Origin: Myxococcales bacterium
GTDB lineage: Bacteria > Myxococcota_A > Polyangia > Fen-1088
Assembly (NCBI GenBank): GCA_003142855.1
Contig: PLNW01000143.1
Coordinates: forward strand, 1-64,000
Direction of reading: 5' to 3'
Length of the DNA stretch: 64,000 bases
This document shows, piece by piece, positions 46,409-55,033 of the stretch. The notes below the pieces were generated by a model that worked only from the letters and a program-made list of their open reading frames with translations, ran no database searches and was not told the DNA's origin. Made by a program: the position numbers and the translations under genes. How positions within the stretch are numbered: the stretch's first letter is position 1; every line of letters starts with the position of its first letter.

Positions 46409-46719
46409 CACGTGGCGTCCTCGGTGACGTTGAGATACTTCTTGCTCGTGCGCGGCTCGGCCATCATGGGTGCCACGGTATCGCGCCACCGGCGATAGTG
46501 AGCGGTCTCCTTGTGCGCAGCCGCACCCTCGGGTCCGTGGTACGCCTCAAGCAGGACGAAACGCGTGGGATCGTCGAAATCCTGCACGACATCGAAGCGC
46601 GCCACGCCCGGCTCCTTGACGCTCTCGCAGGCATTGGCCAGCGTAGCCGCGCGAAACGCCTCGACCAGGTGAGGCTGGACGTGGACGTAAACCAGCACGA
46701 TGTGAAGTGTGTTGGCCAT
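46405..46719 (-). CDS. ABM-domain (YgiN/LsrG-like) monooxygenase
   Basis: 104 residues with the ABM ferredoxin-like pattern: [48 protein letters not shown] and [15 protein letters not shown]. LsrG cleaves phospho-AI-2; YgiN acts on quinols. The partner iron-ADH overlaps downstream, suggesting joint handling of a small carbonyl or aldehyde compound; the substrate is unknown. Confidence 0.85.
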   Translation of the reverse strand: MANTLHIVLVYVHVQPHLVEAFRAATLANACESVKEPGVARFDVVQDFDDPTRFVLLEAYHGPEGAAAHKETAHYRRWRDTVAPMMAEPRTSKKYLNVTEDATW

Positions 46720-46820
46720 AGCCGGAGAATGGTGCTCTGCCGCGAAACCCGATCGACTGGGACGGCATCATAATCTATATAGCGGCCGGACTGAACCAGT
46801 TGGCCTTTTCCGACAAATAG

Positions 46821-47123
46821 GTGATATTGGCCGTGACCGAAACCACACATGGGGTAGCCTTAGAAACAATGGAAGCTCAATCGTGGCCCACTTCAGCCTT
46901 GGCCGTCGAAGACTTCGACGAAGCCGTGTCTGGCTTTCGTCTGGTCGAGGTCAAGGTTTTTAGCGCCACCAAGCGCAAGGACCGAGACCGCCTGGACGAG
47001 GTGGCCACAGCCTGGTTGCAGGAACACCAGAGCTTCGACCGTCTCACTGCCCGGGTGACGCTGTCATCGGATCTGGAGTACCACTGCCTGTCCATCACCT
47101 TCATGGGCTGGCAGCGGATCTGA
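46821..47123 (+). CDS. Conserved small protein of unknown function
   Basis: Up to 100 residues; possible starts are GTG 46821, GTG 46833 or ATG 46869, none with a decisive ribosome site. The sequence has a charged central part (FSATKRKDRDRLDEVATAWL) and an amphipathic end (LSSDLEYHCLSITFMGWQRI) that reads as a real folded protein. No family is recognised. It is followed directly by two identical hairpins. Confidence 0.5.
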   Translation: MILAVTETTHGVALETMEAQSWPTSALAVEDFDEAVSGFRLVEVKVFSATKRKDRDRLDEVATAWLQEHQSFDRLTARVTLSSDLEYHCLSITFMGWQRI

Positions 47124-47127
47124 GGTA

Positions 47128-47185
47128 GGGGCGACCTGCGGTCGCCCGGCTGACCTCGGGGCAAGGGGCGACCTGCGGTCGCCCC
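47128..47185. repeat. Two tandem copies of a GGGCGACC-TGC-GGTCGCCC hairpin
   Basis: The hairpin at 47128-47147 recurs at 47165-47185. Each has an 8-bp perfect stem and a TGC loop. No T-run follows, so a rho-independent terminator is not supported; a REP-like palindromic repeat is more likely. Confidence 0.7.
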
Positions 47186-47316
47186 TAAAACCGAGCCCAC
47201 CGTCACCTGCATCGCTCCCCGCGAAGGCAGTTCCTCGGCGCGGGACTTGCTCTTGCGCACGAGGCAGGGCAGGTTAGCGACTTCCCCATACCCCCAAACG
47301 GAAGGAAGCCGCCGTC

Positions 47317-47979
47317 TTGCAATCATTGATGGATCTGTTTCACAAGATCTACAACGTCCAGGGCATCATCCAGTGGGGCGGCATGGCCGCTCTGGTGGCG
47401 GTGATCTTCTCGGAGACCGGTCTTCTTGTGGGCTTCTTTCTCCCCGGCGACTCGCTGCTGGTCACAGCGGGCATCTTCTGCACCTCGGCCAACCCCACCG
47501 GCAAGCCCCTGCTCGATATCGTGTGGCTGAACCTGGCGGTTTGCATCGCAGCCGTGGTGGGCGACCAAGTGGGCTTCTACATTGGCCGCAAGACCGGGCC
47601 CAAGATCTTCAAGCGCGAGAACTCGCTCTTCTTCAACAAGAAGCACCTCATCCGCACCCACGAATTCTACGAACGCCACGGCGGCAAGACCATTATCCTG
47701 GCGCGCTTCATTCCCATCATCCGCACCTTTGCCCCGGTGGTGGCGGGCGTGGGCAGCATGAACTACCGCCGCTTCGTCAGTTACAACGTCTTCGGGGGCA
47801 TCGGCTGGGTGCTGAGCATGACCCTCATCGGCTACGGCCTGGCGACCACCTGGCCTGGCGTGACCAAACATATCGAGAAGCTGATCATCCTGATCATCTT
47901 CCTGTCGCTCCTGCCTGGTATCATCGCCTACGCCAGGAACTACCTGGCCAACCGAAAAAATGCCAAGAACGCCGCCTGA
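47317..47979 (+). CDS. DedA-family membrane protein
   Basis: 220 residues from TTG 47317, which has GGAAGGAAG upstream (ATG 47329 is the alternative). The DedA signatures are visible: VIFSETGLLVGFFLPGDSLL, VVGDQVGFYIGRKTGP, and the conserved FxxRHGGKxxxxxRFIPxxRxxxxxxAG (FYERHGGKTIILARFIPIIRTFAPVVAG). These inner-membrane proteins help recycle undecaprenyl phosphate and phospholipids. Its stop lies 17 bp inside the next gene. Confidence 0.92.
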   Translation: MQSLMDLFHKIYNVQGIIQWGGMAALVAVIFSETGLLVGFFLPGDSLLVTAGIFCTSANPTGKPLLDIVWLNLAVCIAAVVGDQVGFYIGRKTGPKIFKRENSLFFNKKHLIRTHEFYERHGGKTIILARFIPIIRTFAPVVAGVGSMNYRRFVSYNVFGGIGWVLSMTLIGYGLATTWPGVTKHIEKLIILIIFLSLLPGIIAYARNYLANRKNAKNAA

Positions 47980-48472
47980 AAAGAAAACCGCTGCGCGCAA
48001 GGCCCCGCCGGCGCCAGCCGCGCCACGGCCGGTCCGGGTGCCGCCACCGCCGCGGGTCGCGTTCCCCAAGAAGAACCAGCCGCCCGCGCCGGCTGCCTTC
48101 ACGGCACGTTTGCCTCTGGCGCTGGGCAAGCGCTTCGAGGCGGCGCGCACTTTTCTCCTCAAGCAGAAAGAAGTCGTCGAGGATGTCTGCTTCTACGGCC
48201 CCTCGACCGGATGGGCCTTGCGCTACCTAGTCAGCGGCAAGCCTCTCTGTGCCCTGCTCCTGCACAGCGATCTCCCGGTGGCCATCGTGTCCCTGGAAGC
48301 TGCAGCCAGCGCGGCGGTGGATTGGCAGGCCCTGTCGCCGGTTGGCCAACGCGCCCAGAAGGCGGCCCACGGCAGCCCGTCGCAGCTGTGGCTCGACATT
48401 CCCCTGGCTGGCACGGGCGCCGCGGATTTCAAGATGATCGTTCGCGCCAAGCTGGCGACCATGGCGACTTGA
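47960..48472 (+). CDS. Hypothetical protein, possibly DUF3788-like
   Basis: 170 residues. The N-terminal ~50 residues are Lys/Ala/Pro-rich and likely disordered. The rest (ALGKRFEAARTFLLKQK, EDVCFYGPSTGWALRYL, PLCALLLHSDLPVAIVSLEA) resembles DUF3788-type proteins; this is a weak recognition. It overlaps the dedA-like gene by 20 bp and may be coupled to it. No catalytic residues are identifiable. Confidence 0.5.
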   Translation: MPRTPPEKKTAARKAPPAPAAPRPVRVPPPPRVAFPKKNQPPAPAAFTARLPLALGKRFEAARTFLLKQKEVVEDVCFYGPSTGWALRYLVSGKPLCALLLHSDLPVAIVSLEAAASAAVDWQALSPVGQRAQKAAHGSPSQLWLDIPLAGTGAADFKMIVRAKLATMAT

Positions 48473-48516
48473 GAAACCCGGTCGACAGCGGCGACATCTA
48501 ACACAGATTAGGTCGA

Positions 48517-50751
48517 ATGGCTGACTTCGGCGCCCTTTCCGTCCTGATCGCATTGGTGCTAGCGACCTACGCCGGCGCGGCGTCGCTGCTGGGAGCTCGA
48601 CACAAGAATGCGCGTCTGCTCGAATCCGGGCGGGCCGCGGTGTATGCCTTGGCCGCCGTGCTCGGGCTGGCCAGCGTGGCCATGGTGCAGGCCTTCGTGT
48701 CGGGCGATTACAGCATCAAGTACGTCCAGCACTACTCCGATGCGCAGGCCCCGCTGGCCTACAAGATCTCGGCGTACTGGGGCGGGCTCGACGGGTCCAT
48801 GTTGTTTTGGGCGGCCCTGCTGGCCGTGTTCGCGGCCATCGCGGTGTACAGCAACCGGCACCGCCAGCGCGAAATCCTGCCCTACGCCATCGCGGTGATG
48901 GCCGCGGTCGCCGACTTCTTCCTCTACCTCATCATCTTCGAGAAGAACCCCTTCGACACCTTCCTCGTGGAAATTCCAGCCTCGGGCCAAGGGCTAAATC
49001 CTCTCTTGCAGAATCCCTACATGGTCACCCACCCGCCCGCGCTGTACGGCGGATTCGTGGGTCTGACCATCCCCTACGCATTCGCCATGGCAGCGCTGAT
49101 CTCGGGCCAGCTCGACGACGCCTGGCTGGCGTCGATTCGCCGCTGGGCGCTTGCCTCCTGGTTTCTGCTCACCCTCGGCCTGGTGCTCGGCATGATCTGG
49201 GCCTACGAGGTGCTCGGCTGGGGCGGGTTCTGGGCCTGGGATCCGGTCGAGAACGCGGGGCTTTTGCCCTGGTTGACCGCGACGGCGATGCTGCATTCGA
49301 TGAAGGTGCAAGAGCGGCGGGGACTGCTGCGCCGATGGACCTTCGTCCTGGTCATCCTGACTTTCTTTCTCACCATCTTTGGCACCTTCATGACCCGCTC
49401 GGGCATCGTGCAATCGGTGCACGCTTTTGGCAAGGACACGCGGCTGGCGTGGATCTTCACCATCTTCATGGGCCTGGTGCTGCTGGTCAGTTTCGGATTC
49501 TTCTTCGCGCGCCTGCCGGCCCTGCGGGCGTCGCGGGCGCTGGATTCCTGGCTGTCGCGTGAGGCGGCGACAGTCGCAACCAACTGGTTGTTCGTGCTGG
49601 CGGCCCTGGTGCTGATGTTCGCCACCTTGTTCCCCACCCTGTCCGAAGCGATAGGCCGCGAGCGCATCAGCGTGGGCGCGCCTTTCTTCAATCGCTGGAT
49701 GGTGCCCATCGGAATTGCGCTGCTGCTACTCACCGGGCTCTGCTCCATTCTGGCGTGGCGCCGAACCGCACCGCCGGAGCTGCGTCGGCGACTGATCGCG
49801 CCGGTGGTCGCGGGAATCGTCGTCGCTGGCGTGTGCGTCGCCGGCGGTTTGGGCTCATCCAAGGCCGCGCTGCTCTGCCTCGGTCTGTCGGGCTTCATCG
49901 CCGCAGCGGTGATCCAGGAGATGGGCCGGGGCGTGCTCGGCCGTCGCCGCAGCACGGGCCAGGGGGTGGTGACGGCGCTGGGTGCGCTCATCTTTCGCGT
50001 CCGACGGCCCTACGCCGGCTATCTGGTCCATCTCGGCATGGCCCTCATGTTCGTGGGATTCGCTGGCCAGGCCTTTCAGCGCGAGGAAGCGGTGGTCCTG
50101 TCTGTCGGCCAGGCTCGCAGCTTCGGCAAGTACGGCATCCGCTTCGACGGGTTCTCCCAGAGCGAAGACCTTCAGAAACAGATGGTCACCGCCGAGCTGA
50201 CCGTTCTCATCGACGGCAAGCCCGCGGGCCAGCTTCTGCCTGCGCGTTGGGTGTACCACAAGCGGCCCGATGAGCCGGCCACCCAGGTCGCCATCCTGCG
50301 CGGCCTGGTCGAGGATCTCTACGTCACCATGGGCAAGCACGATGTCGACCAGGGCACGGCTGCCCTCAAACTAGTCAGCAACCCGCTGGTCGACTGGATG
50401 TGGCTGGGATTTCTGCTCATGGCCGCAGCCACGACTCTCGTGCTCCTGCCCGGCGGCCGATGGGCGAGCGCCGTGCCGCACGCGCGCTTTTCGTTCAGTG
50501 GCGCAACCATCACGCTTCTGGGTGCAGCCGCAGCTTTGGTCTTCGGCGTCGTGGTCGCGCGGCTGCCCTGGGGCGCGCCGCTGGCGCTACTCAGTGTGGG
50601 CGGACTCATTCTTGGCCTGACCGCGCTGGCGCTACACCGCGTGCTGGATCCGCTGCTGCGGCAGGAAGCCATCCCCAGCGCAGAACGCCGCGCCTTCATC
50701 GAAGAAGAACTGCAGGCGCGGCTTCAGTCCGCCCCGGAGACGGCAGAATGA
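48517..50751 (+). CDS. ccmF: Cytochrome c haem lyase subunit CcmF
   Basis: 744 residues, about 15 membrane helices. CcmF/CcmH transfer haem to apocytochromes c in the periplasm. The WWD haem-handling motif is WGGFWAWDPVENAG, preceded by THPPALYGGFVGLTIPYA; later MTRSGIVQSVHAFG and the HVxRPYAGYLVHLGMALMFVGFAGQAF-like segment (HLGMALMFVGFAG) hold conserved His residues. A long periplasmic loop follows. It begins a tightly packed operon in which all later genes overlap or abut. Confidence 0.93.
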   Translation: MADFGALSVLIALVLATYAGAASLLGARHKNARLLESGRAAVYALAAVLGLASVAMVQAFVSGDYSIKYVQHYSDAQAPLAYKISAYWGGLDGSMLFWAALLAVFAAIAVYSNRHRQREILPYAIAVMAAVADFFLYLIIFEKNPFDTFLVEIPASGQGLNPLLQNPYMVTHPPALYGGFVGLTIPYAFAMAALISGQLDDAWLASIRRWALASWFLLTLGLVLGMIWAYEVLGWGGFWAWDPVENAGLLPWLTATAMLHSMKVQERRGLLRRWTFVLVILTFFLTIFGTFMTRSGIVQSVHAFGKDTRLAWIFTIFMGLVLLVSFGFFFARLPALRASRALDSWLSREAATVATNWLFVLAALVLMFATLFPTLSEAIGRERISVGAPFFNRWMVPIGIALLLLTGLCSILAWRRTAPPELRRRLIAPVVAGIVVAGVCVAGGLGSSKAALLCLGLSGFIAAAVIQEMGRGVLGRRRSTGQGVVTALGALIFRVRRPYAGYLVHLGMALMFVGFAGQAFQREEAVVLSVGQARSFGKYGIRFDGFSQSEDLQKQMVTAELTVLIDGKPAGQLLPARWVYHKRPDEPATQVAILRGLVEDLYVTMGKHDVDQGTAALKLVSNPLVDWMWLGFLLMAAATTLVLLPGGRWASAVPHARFSFSGATITLLGAAAALVFGVVVARLPWGAPLALLSVGGLILGLTALALHRVLDPLLRQEAIPSAERRAFIEEELQARLQSAPETAE

Positions 50752-52037
50752 GGTGGTGGTCGCTGGCGGCTCTGCTGCTTCTTGCCGGGACCGCCTTTGC
50801 GCAGCCGCCGGCGCAAGAGGGCGATGCGCAGGCCATGGCGGCGCATCCTCTGATGGTGGGCGACTTGCCGGTGGGCACAGTGACCGTACGAGTGGGTCGC
50901 GGCTCGCTGTCCAACGCGGCCGTCGGGGTCGATGTCGTGGCCTCGGTGACCGCACCGGGTGGCAAGGCCACGATGCGAACCGAGAAGACCAAGTCGGACG
51001 GTCGCGCCACCTTCGCCGATCTCGCTGTGGGTGCCGAGTTTCAAGCCCAGGCCGTGGTCGACGGCCAGCGACTGCAAACCGCGTCGTTCGCCATCCCCGC
51101 TGAGGGAGGCGCGCGTCTCATGCTGCTCTCGCAACAAGACCAAGAGGAAGGCGAAGGCGAAGCGGCAGCCACGCCCGCCAATCCACACGCAGGGGCGCAC
51201 GGGCATGGCGGTAGCCCGACTGAGAGTGCCGTCGGCGCGCCCGAAAGCACCAGCGACCTGTCCGTCGTGCGCGTGTCCAGCTCGTCCAAGCTGCTGATTG
51301 ATCTGCGTGAAGACGCCTTGGCCGTCATGGAGAACCTGGTGCTGGAGAACACATCTGATCGCATCTTCCGCGCTGACCGTGGAGGCATCGCCATTCCACT
51401 TCCCGCCGGGGCGCACGACGTGGAAGCCATCGAGGGCAGCGCGCGAATGCAACTGGAGCAAGGTTCGACCCTGTTCTTGCGGGAGGCGATTCCACCCGCA
51501 AGTTCGCCCACGCCGCCCGTGCAGGCGCGCTTCGGCTTCTTTGTCTCCACCGCCGGCGAAAACGCCATTACGCTCCGCCAGCCCATGCCACTCGGACTCG
51601 AAAACCCGGTGGTCATGGTGCCGGAAAGTGTTCACCTGACCCTGGCGGCGCCCGGCTTGCAAGCCATGGTTTCCCAGACGGACGATCGAGGGGCGCGAAT
51701 CCAGATCTTCCAGCTCGCCAGCGTGCCTCGCAACGGCGTTCTCAGCATCACCGTGTCGGGCCTGCCCACGCGCGGTGCTCTGGGCAAAACCATCGCGACG
51801 GTGCTGGTGGCGGCTCTGGTGTTCGCGGTGGTCTTGGGCTGGCGCCGCACCCGCGTCGAGAAACGGCCAGAGAAATCCCGCGGCCGACGTGATGAACTCT
51901 TTGCCGAGCTGGTCGAAGTGGAACGCGCACGGCGGGCCGCTGGAGCCGGCGATGCGCCGCTCGCCCAGCGACGGGCCGAGCTGGTGGCGGCGATCGAGGC
52001 GGCTGACAACGCGAGCTCTGCCGACAAGCCTGCGTGA
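50748..52037 (+). CDS. Periplasmic protein with C-terminal membrane helix, in the ccm operon
   Basis: 429 residues; the ATG overlaps the ccmF stop (ATGA). A signal peptide (SLAALLLLAGTAFAQ) is followed by a carboxypeptidase regulatory-like Ig domain (VGTVTVRVGRGSLSNAAVGVDVVASVTAPGGKATMRTEKTKSDGR has the typical length and pattern). A His/Gly-rich stretch (HAGAHGHGG) and a long strand-rich domain follow. One membrane helix (TIATVLVAALVFAVVLGW) and a short cytoplasmic coiled segment (RDELFAELVEVERARRAA) end the protein; the latter resembles a CcmH-type tail. It could be a haem-handling or apocytochrome chaperone subunit. Function unknown. Confidence 0.6.
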   Translation: MRWWSLAALLLLAGTAFAQPPAQEGDAQAMAAHPLMVGDLPVGTVTVRVGRGSLSNAAVGVDVVASVTAPGGKATMRTEKTKSDGRATFADLAVGAEFQAQAVVDGQRLQTASFAIPAEGGARLMLLSQQDQEEGEGEAAATPANPHAGAHGHGGSPTESAVGAPESTSDLSVVRVSSSSKLLIDLREDALAVMENLVLENTSDRIFRADRGGIAIPLPAGAHDVEAIEGSARMQLEQGSTLFLREAIPPASSPTPPVQARFGFFVSTAGENAITLRQPMPLGLENPVVMVPESVHLTLAAPGLQAMVSQTDDRGARIQIFQLASVPRNGVLSITVSGLPTRGALGKTIATVLVAALVFAVVLGWRRTRVEKRPEKSRGRRDELFAELVEVERARRAAGAGDAPLAQRRAELVAAIEAADNASSADKPA

Positions 52038-52041
52038 ACCC

Positions 52042-52758
52042 ATGAGCGAGCGTGCGCTGCGCCTGATGAATGTCGGCAAGACCTTCGGTCGGCAACGCGC
52101 ATTGGCCGACGTGTCGCTGGCGTTCCTCCCTGGTCAGGTGGCCGCGGTTTTGGGCCCTAACGGCGCCGGCAAGTCCACCTTGCTCAGCCTGCTGGCGACG
52201 CTGTCGCAACCGTCGCAGGGCCGCATCACGCTGGGCGATGAACAACTCTCGCGCCGCAGCCCCTTGCGCGCCAGCATCGGGTACGTGGGTCACGAGCCGG
52301 GGGTGTACGGAGATCTCTCGGCCCGGCACAACTTGCGCCTGTTTGCCTCGCTCTACGGAATCGCAAACGCCGAGCGCCGCATCGACGAGATGTTGGCCCG
52401 CGTGGGCCTGGATGGCGGCCGCCGCGAAACCGCGGCCCGAACCTTCTCGCGCGGAATGTTGCAGCGACTAGCGCTGGCGCGCGCCCTGCTGCACCAGCCG
52501 GAAATCCTGCTCTTCGACGAGCCCGGCTCCGCTCTCGATCCTGCCGGCGCTGCCTGGCTGGCGGGCGAGTTGCGGCGCGAGCGCGAGGCTGGCCGGCTGG
52601 TGGTACTGGTGACCCATGATCTCGCGGCCGCCGCTGCCGTGGCCACGCATGTGGTGGTCCTGCGCCGCGGACGCGTGGCACGCGACGAGACGCGCGCGGG
52701 TTTCTCCGCCGACGAGGTTCGCGCCATCTACGAGGAGGCCACCGGTGGCAAGGCCTAG
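52042..52758 (+). CDS. ccmA: Haem exporter ATP-binding protein CcmA
   Basis: 238 residues. The ABC core is complete: Walker A GPNGAGKST, signature SRGMLQRLALARAL, Walker B EILLFDEP and the His switch VTHD. With CcmB it forms the ABC transporter that releases haem-loaded CcmE. ATG 52042 is preferred, 4 bp after the previous stop. It overlaps ccmB by 14 bp. Confidence 0.92.
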   Translation: MSERALRLMNVGKTFGRQRALADVSLAFLPGQVAAVLGPNGAGKSTLLSLLATLSQPSQGRITLGDEQLSRRSPLRASIGYVGHEPGVYGDLSARHNLRLFASLYGIANAERRIDEMLARVGLDGGRRETAARTFSRGMLQRLALARALLHQPEILLFDEPGSALDPAGAAWLAGELRREREAGRLVVLVTHDLAAAAAVATHVVVLRRGRVARDETRAGFSADEVRAIYEEATGGKA

Positions 52759-53446
52759 TTGGATCTCTCAGGCCGCGCGCATCGCGTGGAAGGATCTGCA
52801 CATCGAGGGACGCAGCCGCGAGGTGGTCTACACCATGGGCTTCATGGCCGCGCTGGTGGTGTTGGTGTTCTCTTTTGCCTTCATTTCAGGCCAGGAAGTC
52901 ACGGTTGGGCCCGACGCGATCGCCGGCATCCTGTGGGTGGCGGTGTTGTTTTCGGGCACGGTGGCCCTGTCGCGCACCTTCGACCGCGAACGCGAGAACG
53001 AGGCCATCCGTTCGCTCCTGCTGTCCCCGGTTCCGCGCTCGGCCATCTATGCAGGCAAGCTGACAGCCACCGCGGCCATCATGTTGTTGGTGGAATTGCT
53101 GCTGCTGCCTTTGCTCGCGGGGCTGTTTTCCGCTGCCCTCTGGCCGCACGCGCTTTGGCTGGGCCTGCTGCTTCTGCTGGGAACCATCGGCTTCGCCTCG
53201 GTGGGCGTGATCTTCTCCGCCGCGCTCCTGCGCGCCCGCAGCCGCGACGCGCTCCTCGGCGCCCTGCTCTTTCCCATCGTGATCCCGGTGCTGCTGGCAG
53301 CCAGCCGCGCGACGGCCACCTTGCTCGACCCGACGGTCCCGGATCTCGATCCGGCGTTCTTGTGGACGCGTTTTCTGGCTGCCCTGGACGTAATTTTCGT
53401 CGTGGTCGGGCTGTGGTCCTTCGAACCCGTCGTCATGGGAGAGTGA
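52745..53446 (+). CDS. ccmB: Haem exporter membrane subunit CcmB
   Basis: 233 residues from GTG 52745, overlapping ccmA. Six membrane helices are visible (MGFMAALVVLVFSFAFISG, GILWVAVLFSGTVALSR, IMLLVELLLLPLLAGLF, HALWLGLLLLLGTIGFASVGVIF, FPIVIPVLLAASRA, FLAALDVIFVVVGLWSFE). IAWKDLHIEGRSREV before helix one and RTFDRERENEAI are the CcmB hallmarks. It is translationally coupled to ccmA and nearly abuts ccmC. Confidence 0.9.
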   Translation: MARPSWISQAARIAWKDLHIEGRSREVVYTMGFMAALVVLVFSFAFISGQEVTVGPDAIAGILWVAVLFSGTVALSRTFDRERENEAIRSLLLSPVPRSAIYAGKLTATAAIMLLVELLLLPLLAGLFSAALWPHALWLGLLLLLGTIGFASVGVIFSAALLRARSRDALLGALLFPIVIPVLLAASRATATLLDPTVPDLDPAFLWTRFLAALDVIFVVVGLWSFEPVVMGE

Positions 53447-53449
53447 GCT

Positions 53450-54154
53450 ATGCTTTCCACGATGTCTTCGGCCCGAAAGTCCAACACCGCCTTCGTCGTC
53501 GGCCTCTTGCTGGTTCTCCATGGGTTCTTCGTGGTGACCTTGCTGGTCGCGAACGCGCCACTGGAAAAGACCATGGGCATCGTGCAGAAGATCTTCTACT
53601 TTCACGTGCCTTGCGCCTGGCTGCTCATGCTGTCCACCTTCGTGTGCGCGGCTGGCAGTCTGGCCTACCTGTTTCGCGGATCAGAACGCGGTGATCGTCT
53701 AGCCCTGTGCAGTGCCGAGTTGGGTGTGCTGTTTGGTCTGTGTGTGCTGGTGACCGGGCCGCTATGGGCGCGAGCCGCGTGGGGCGTCTTCTGGACCTGG
53801 GACGTGCGCCTCACCTCTTCGCTGCTGCTCTGGCTAATGCTGGTCGCCTATGGTCTGGCACGTCGGTACGGAGGCGCCGGCGGCCGTCGGCTGGCGGCGG
53901 CCATGGCTCTCTTCGCCGCGGCCGACGTGCCCCTGGTCTACCTCAGCGTCAACGTCTGGCGTACCCTGCACCCGACCACCAAGGTGGTTTCGTCGCTGGC
54001 CCCGGGGATGCGGTTGCCCTTCTTCCTGTCGCTGGCCATTTTCAGCGGCCTGTGGGGCGTGCTCTTGACCTTGCGTATGCGCGTCGAGCGCGCCCAGTCG
54101 CGCCTGCTGGAGTTGACCATCGCCGTCGAGGATGCAGAGGAGAAGTCACTATGA
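53450..54154 (+). CDS. ccmC: Haem delivery protein CcmC
   Basis: 234 residues with six membrane helices. The tryptophan-rich WWD-type motif GVFWTWDVRLTSSLLLW lies between conserved His regions (IFYFHVPCAWLLML before it and WRTLHPTTKVV after it). CcmC transfers haem to CcmE. Its stop overlaps the start of the small ccmD-like gene (ATGA). A possible alternative start is the ATG at 53462. Confidence 0.92.
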   Translation: MLSTMSSARKSNTAFVVGLLLVLHGFFVVTLLVANAPLEKTMGIVQKIFYFHVPCAWLLMLSTFVCAAGSLAYLFRGSERGDRLALCSAELGVLFGLCVLVTGPLWARAAWGVFWTWDVRLTSSLLLWLMLVAYGLARRYGGAGGRRLAAAMALFAAADVPLVYLSVNVWRTLHPTTKVVSSLAPGMRLPFFLSLAIFSGLWGVLLTLRMRVERAQSRLLELTIAVEDAEEKSL

Positions 54155-54276
54155 CCTACGTTGCCCTGGCCTACGGTTTCATCTGGGGTGCCGTGTTTAC
54201 CTACGTCCTTCTGGTCGGGCGGCGCGTGGCGCGCATCGATGCTGAGATCGAAGATTTGCGCCAGCGGGTGAAGTAG
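54151..54276 (+). CDS. ccmD: CcmD-like small membrane protein
   Basis: 41 residues: one membrane helix (VALAYGFIWGAVFTYVLLVG) followed by a basic amphipathic tail (RRVARIDAEIEDLRQRVK). This is the size and form of CcmD, which links CcmC and CcmE. It is the last gene of the operon; CcmE, CcmG and CcmH are absent from this cluster. Confidence 0.8.
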   Translation: MTYVALAYGFIWGAVFTYVLLVGRRVARIDAEIEDLRQRVK

Positions 54277-54371
54277 TTTCCCAGTCAAAGGTCACCTCGG
54301 CCACCATAGGTGTTGCGCAGATCCAATTCAGACGGGCTTCGCGGTGAGTTGACTCTTCCAGCAGACCAGAC

Positions 54372-54384
54372 CAGACTAAGTCTG
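54372..54384. promoter_or_regulatory. Palindrome CAGACTAAGTCTG at the VapBC-like operon start
   Basis: A 13-bp palindrome with a central A, overlapping the GTG start of the antitoxin and lying 17 bp downstream of TTGACT (54349-54354). It probably serves as the antitoxin's operator; the -10 hexamer is not convincing. Confidence 0.5.
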
Positions 54385-54659
54385 TGAAATCGATCAACAT
54401 CCAGCAGGCCAAAACCCACCTTTCGCGCCTGCTTGAGGAAGCCTTGGCCGGCGAAGAAATCGTGATCGCTAAGGCCGGGCGTCCCTATGTCAAGCTGGTG
54501 CCCTGCCCGCCCGACCGAACAGCGCGTTCGCTGGGTGGCTGGGAAGGCAAGGTCCGCATGGCTGACGACTTTGATGAAACACCTGCGGACGTGCTCAATC
54601 TCTTCGAGGGTGGCCCCGTCCCCGCGGCCAAACCGCGCCGGCGCCGCGGTGCCAAGTGA
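54384..54659 (+). CDS. Phd-type antitoxin
   Basis: 91 residues from GTG 54384. INIQQAKTHLSRLLEEALAGEEIVIAKAGRPYVKLVP is the canonical Phd/YefM DNA-binding half in compact form. The tail FDETPADVLNLFEGG is the usual toxin-binding segment, ending in a basic stretch. The stop overlaps the start of the PIN gene by 4 bp (GTGA). Confidence 0.9.
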   Translation: MKSINIQQAKTHLSRLLEEALAGEEIVIAKAGRPYVKLVPCPPDRTARSLGGWEGKVRMADDFDETPADVLNLFEGGPVPAAKPRRRRGAK

Positions 54660-55033
54660 AGCTGCTCCTCGACACCCACGCCCTGCTGTGGGCACTCGCA
54701 CGCCCTGGCGAATTGGCCGCTGAGGCGCGCCGCCGCCTACAGGAGCCGAGCAACACCGTCTTCGTCAGCGTGGCCTCGGCATGGGAGATGGAGATCAAGC
54801 GCGCTCTGGGCAAGCTCGATGCCCCCGATGACTTGTCGGAACAGATGCAACGCCAACGTTTCGCTGAGCTTCCCGTGCGCCTGCGCCATATTCAGGCCCT
54901 GAAGGGTCTTCCCGCCCTGCACCGCGATCCCTTCGATCGACTGTTGGTCGCCCAGGCTCTTGCCGATGAGCTGGTCGTGGTGACACGAGATGCGCGGATT
55001 CGCGCCTATCCGATTCGTTCGATTCTGTGCTGA
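54656..55033 (+). CDS. vapC: PIN-domain toxin (VapC-like)
   Basis: 125 residues. LLLDTHALLWALARP (first acidic site), VSVASAWEMEIKRALGKL (second), HRDPFDRLLVAQALADEL and VVTRDARIRAYPI (final acidic sites) complete the PIN active site. VapC toxins are Mg-dependent RNases acting on tRNA or rRNA. Translationally coupled to the antitoxin; the operon lies directly after ccmD. Confidence 0.92.
   Translation: MKLLLDTHALLWALARPGELAAEARRRLQEPSNTVFVSVASAWEMEIKRALGKLDAPDDLSEQMQRQRFAELPVRLRHIQALKGLPALHRDPFDRLLVAQALADELVVVTRDARIRAYPIRSILC

Noticed and set aside
47165-47185. Hairpin as a rho-independent terminator
   Set aside because: No run of T follows the stem, and an identical copy lies 37 bp upstream.
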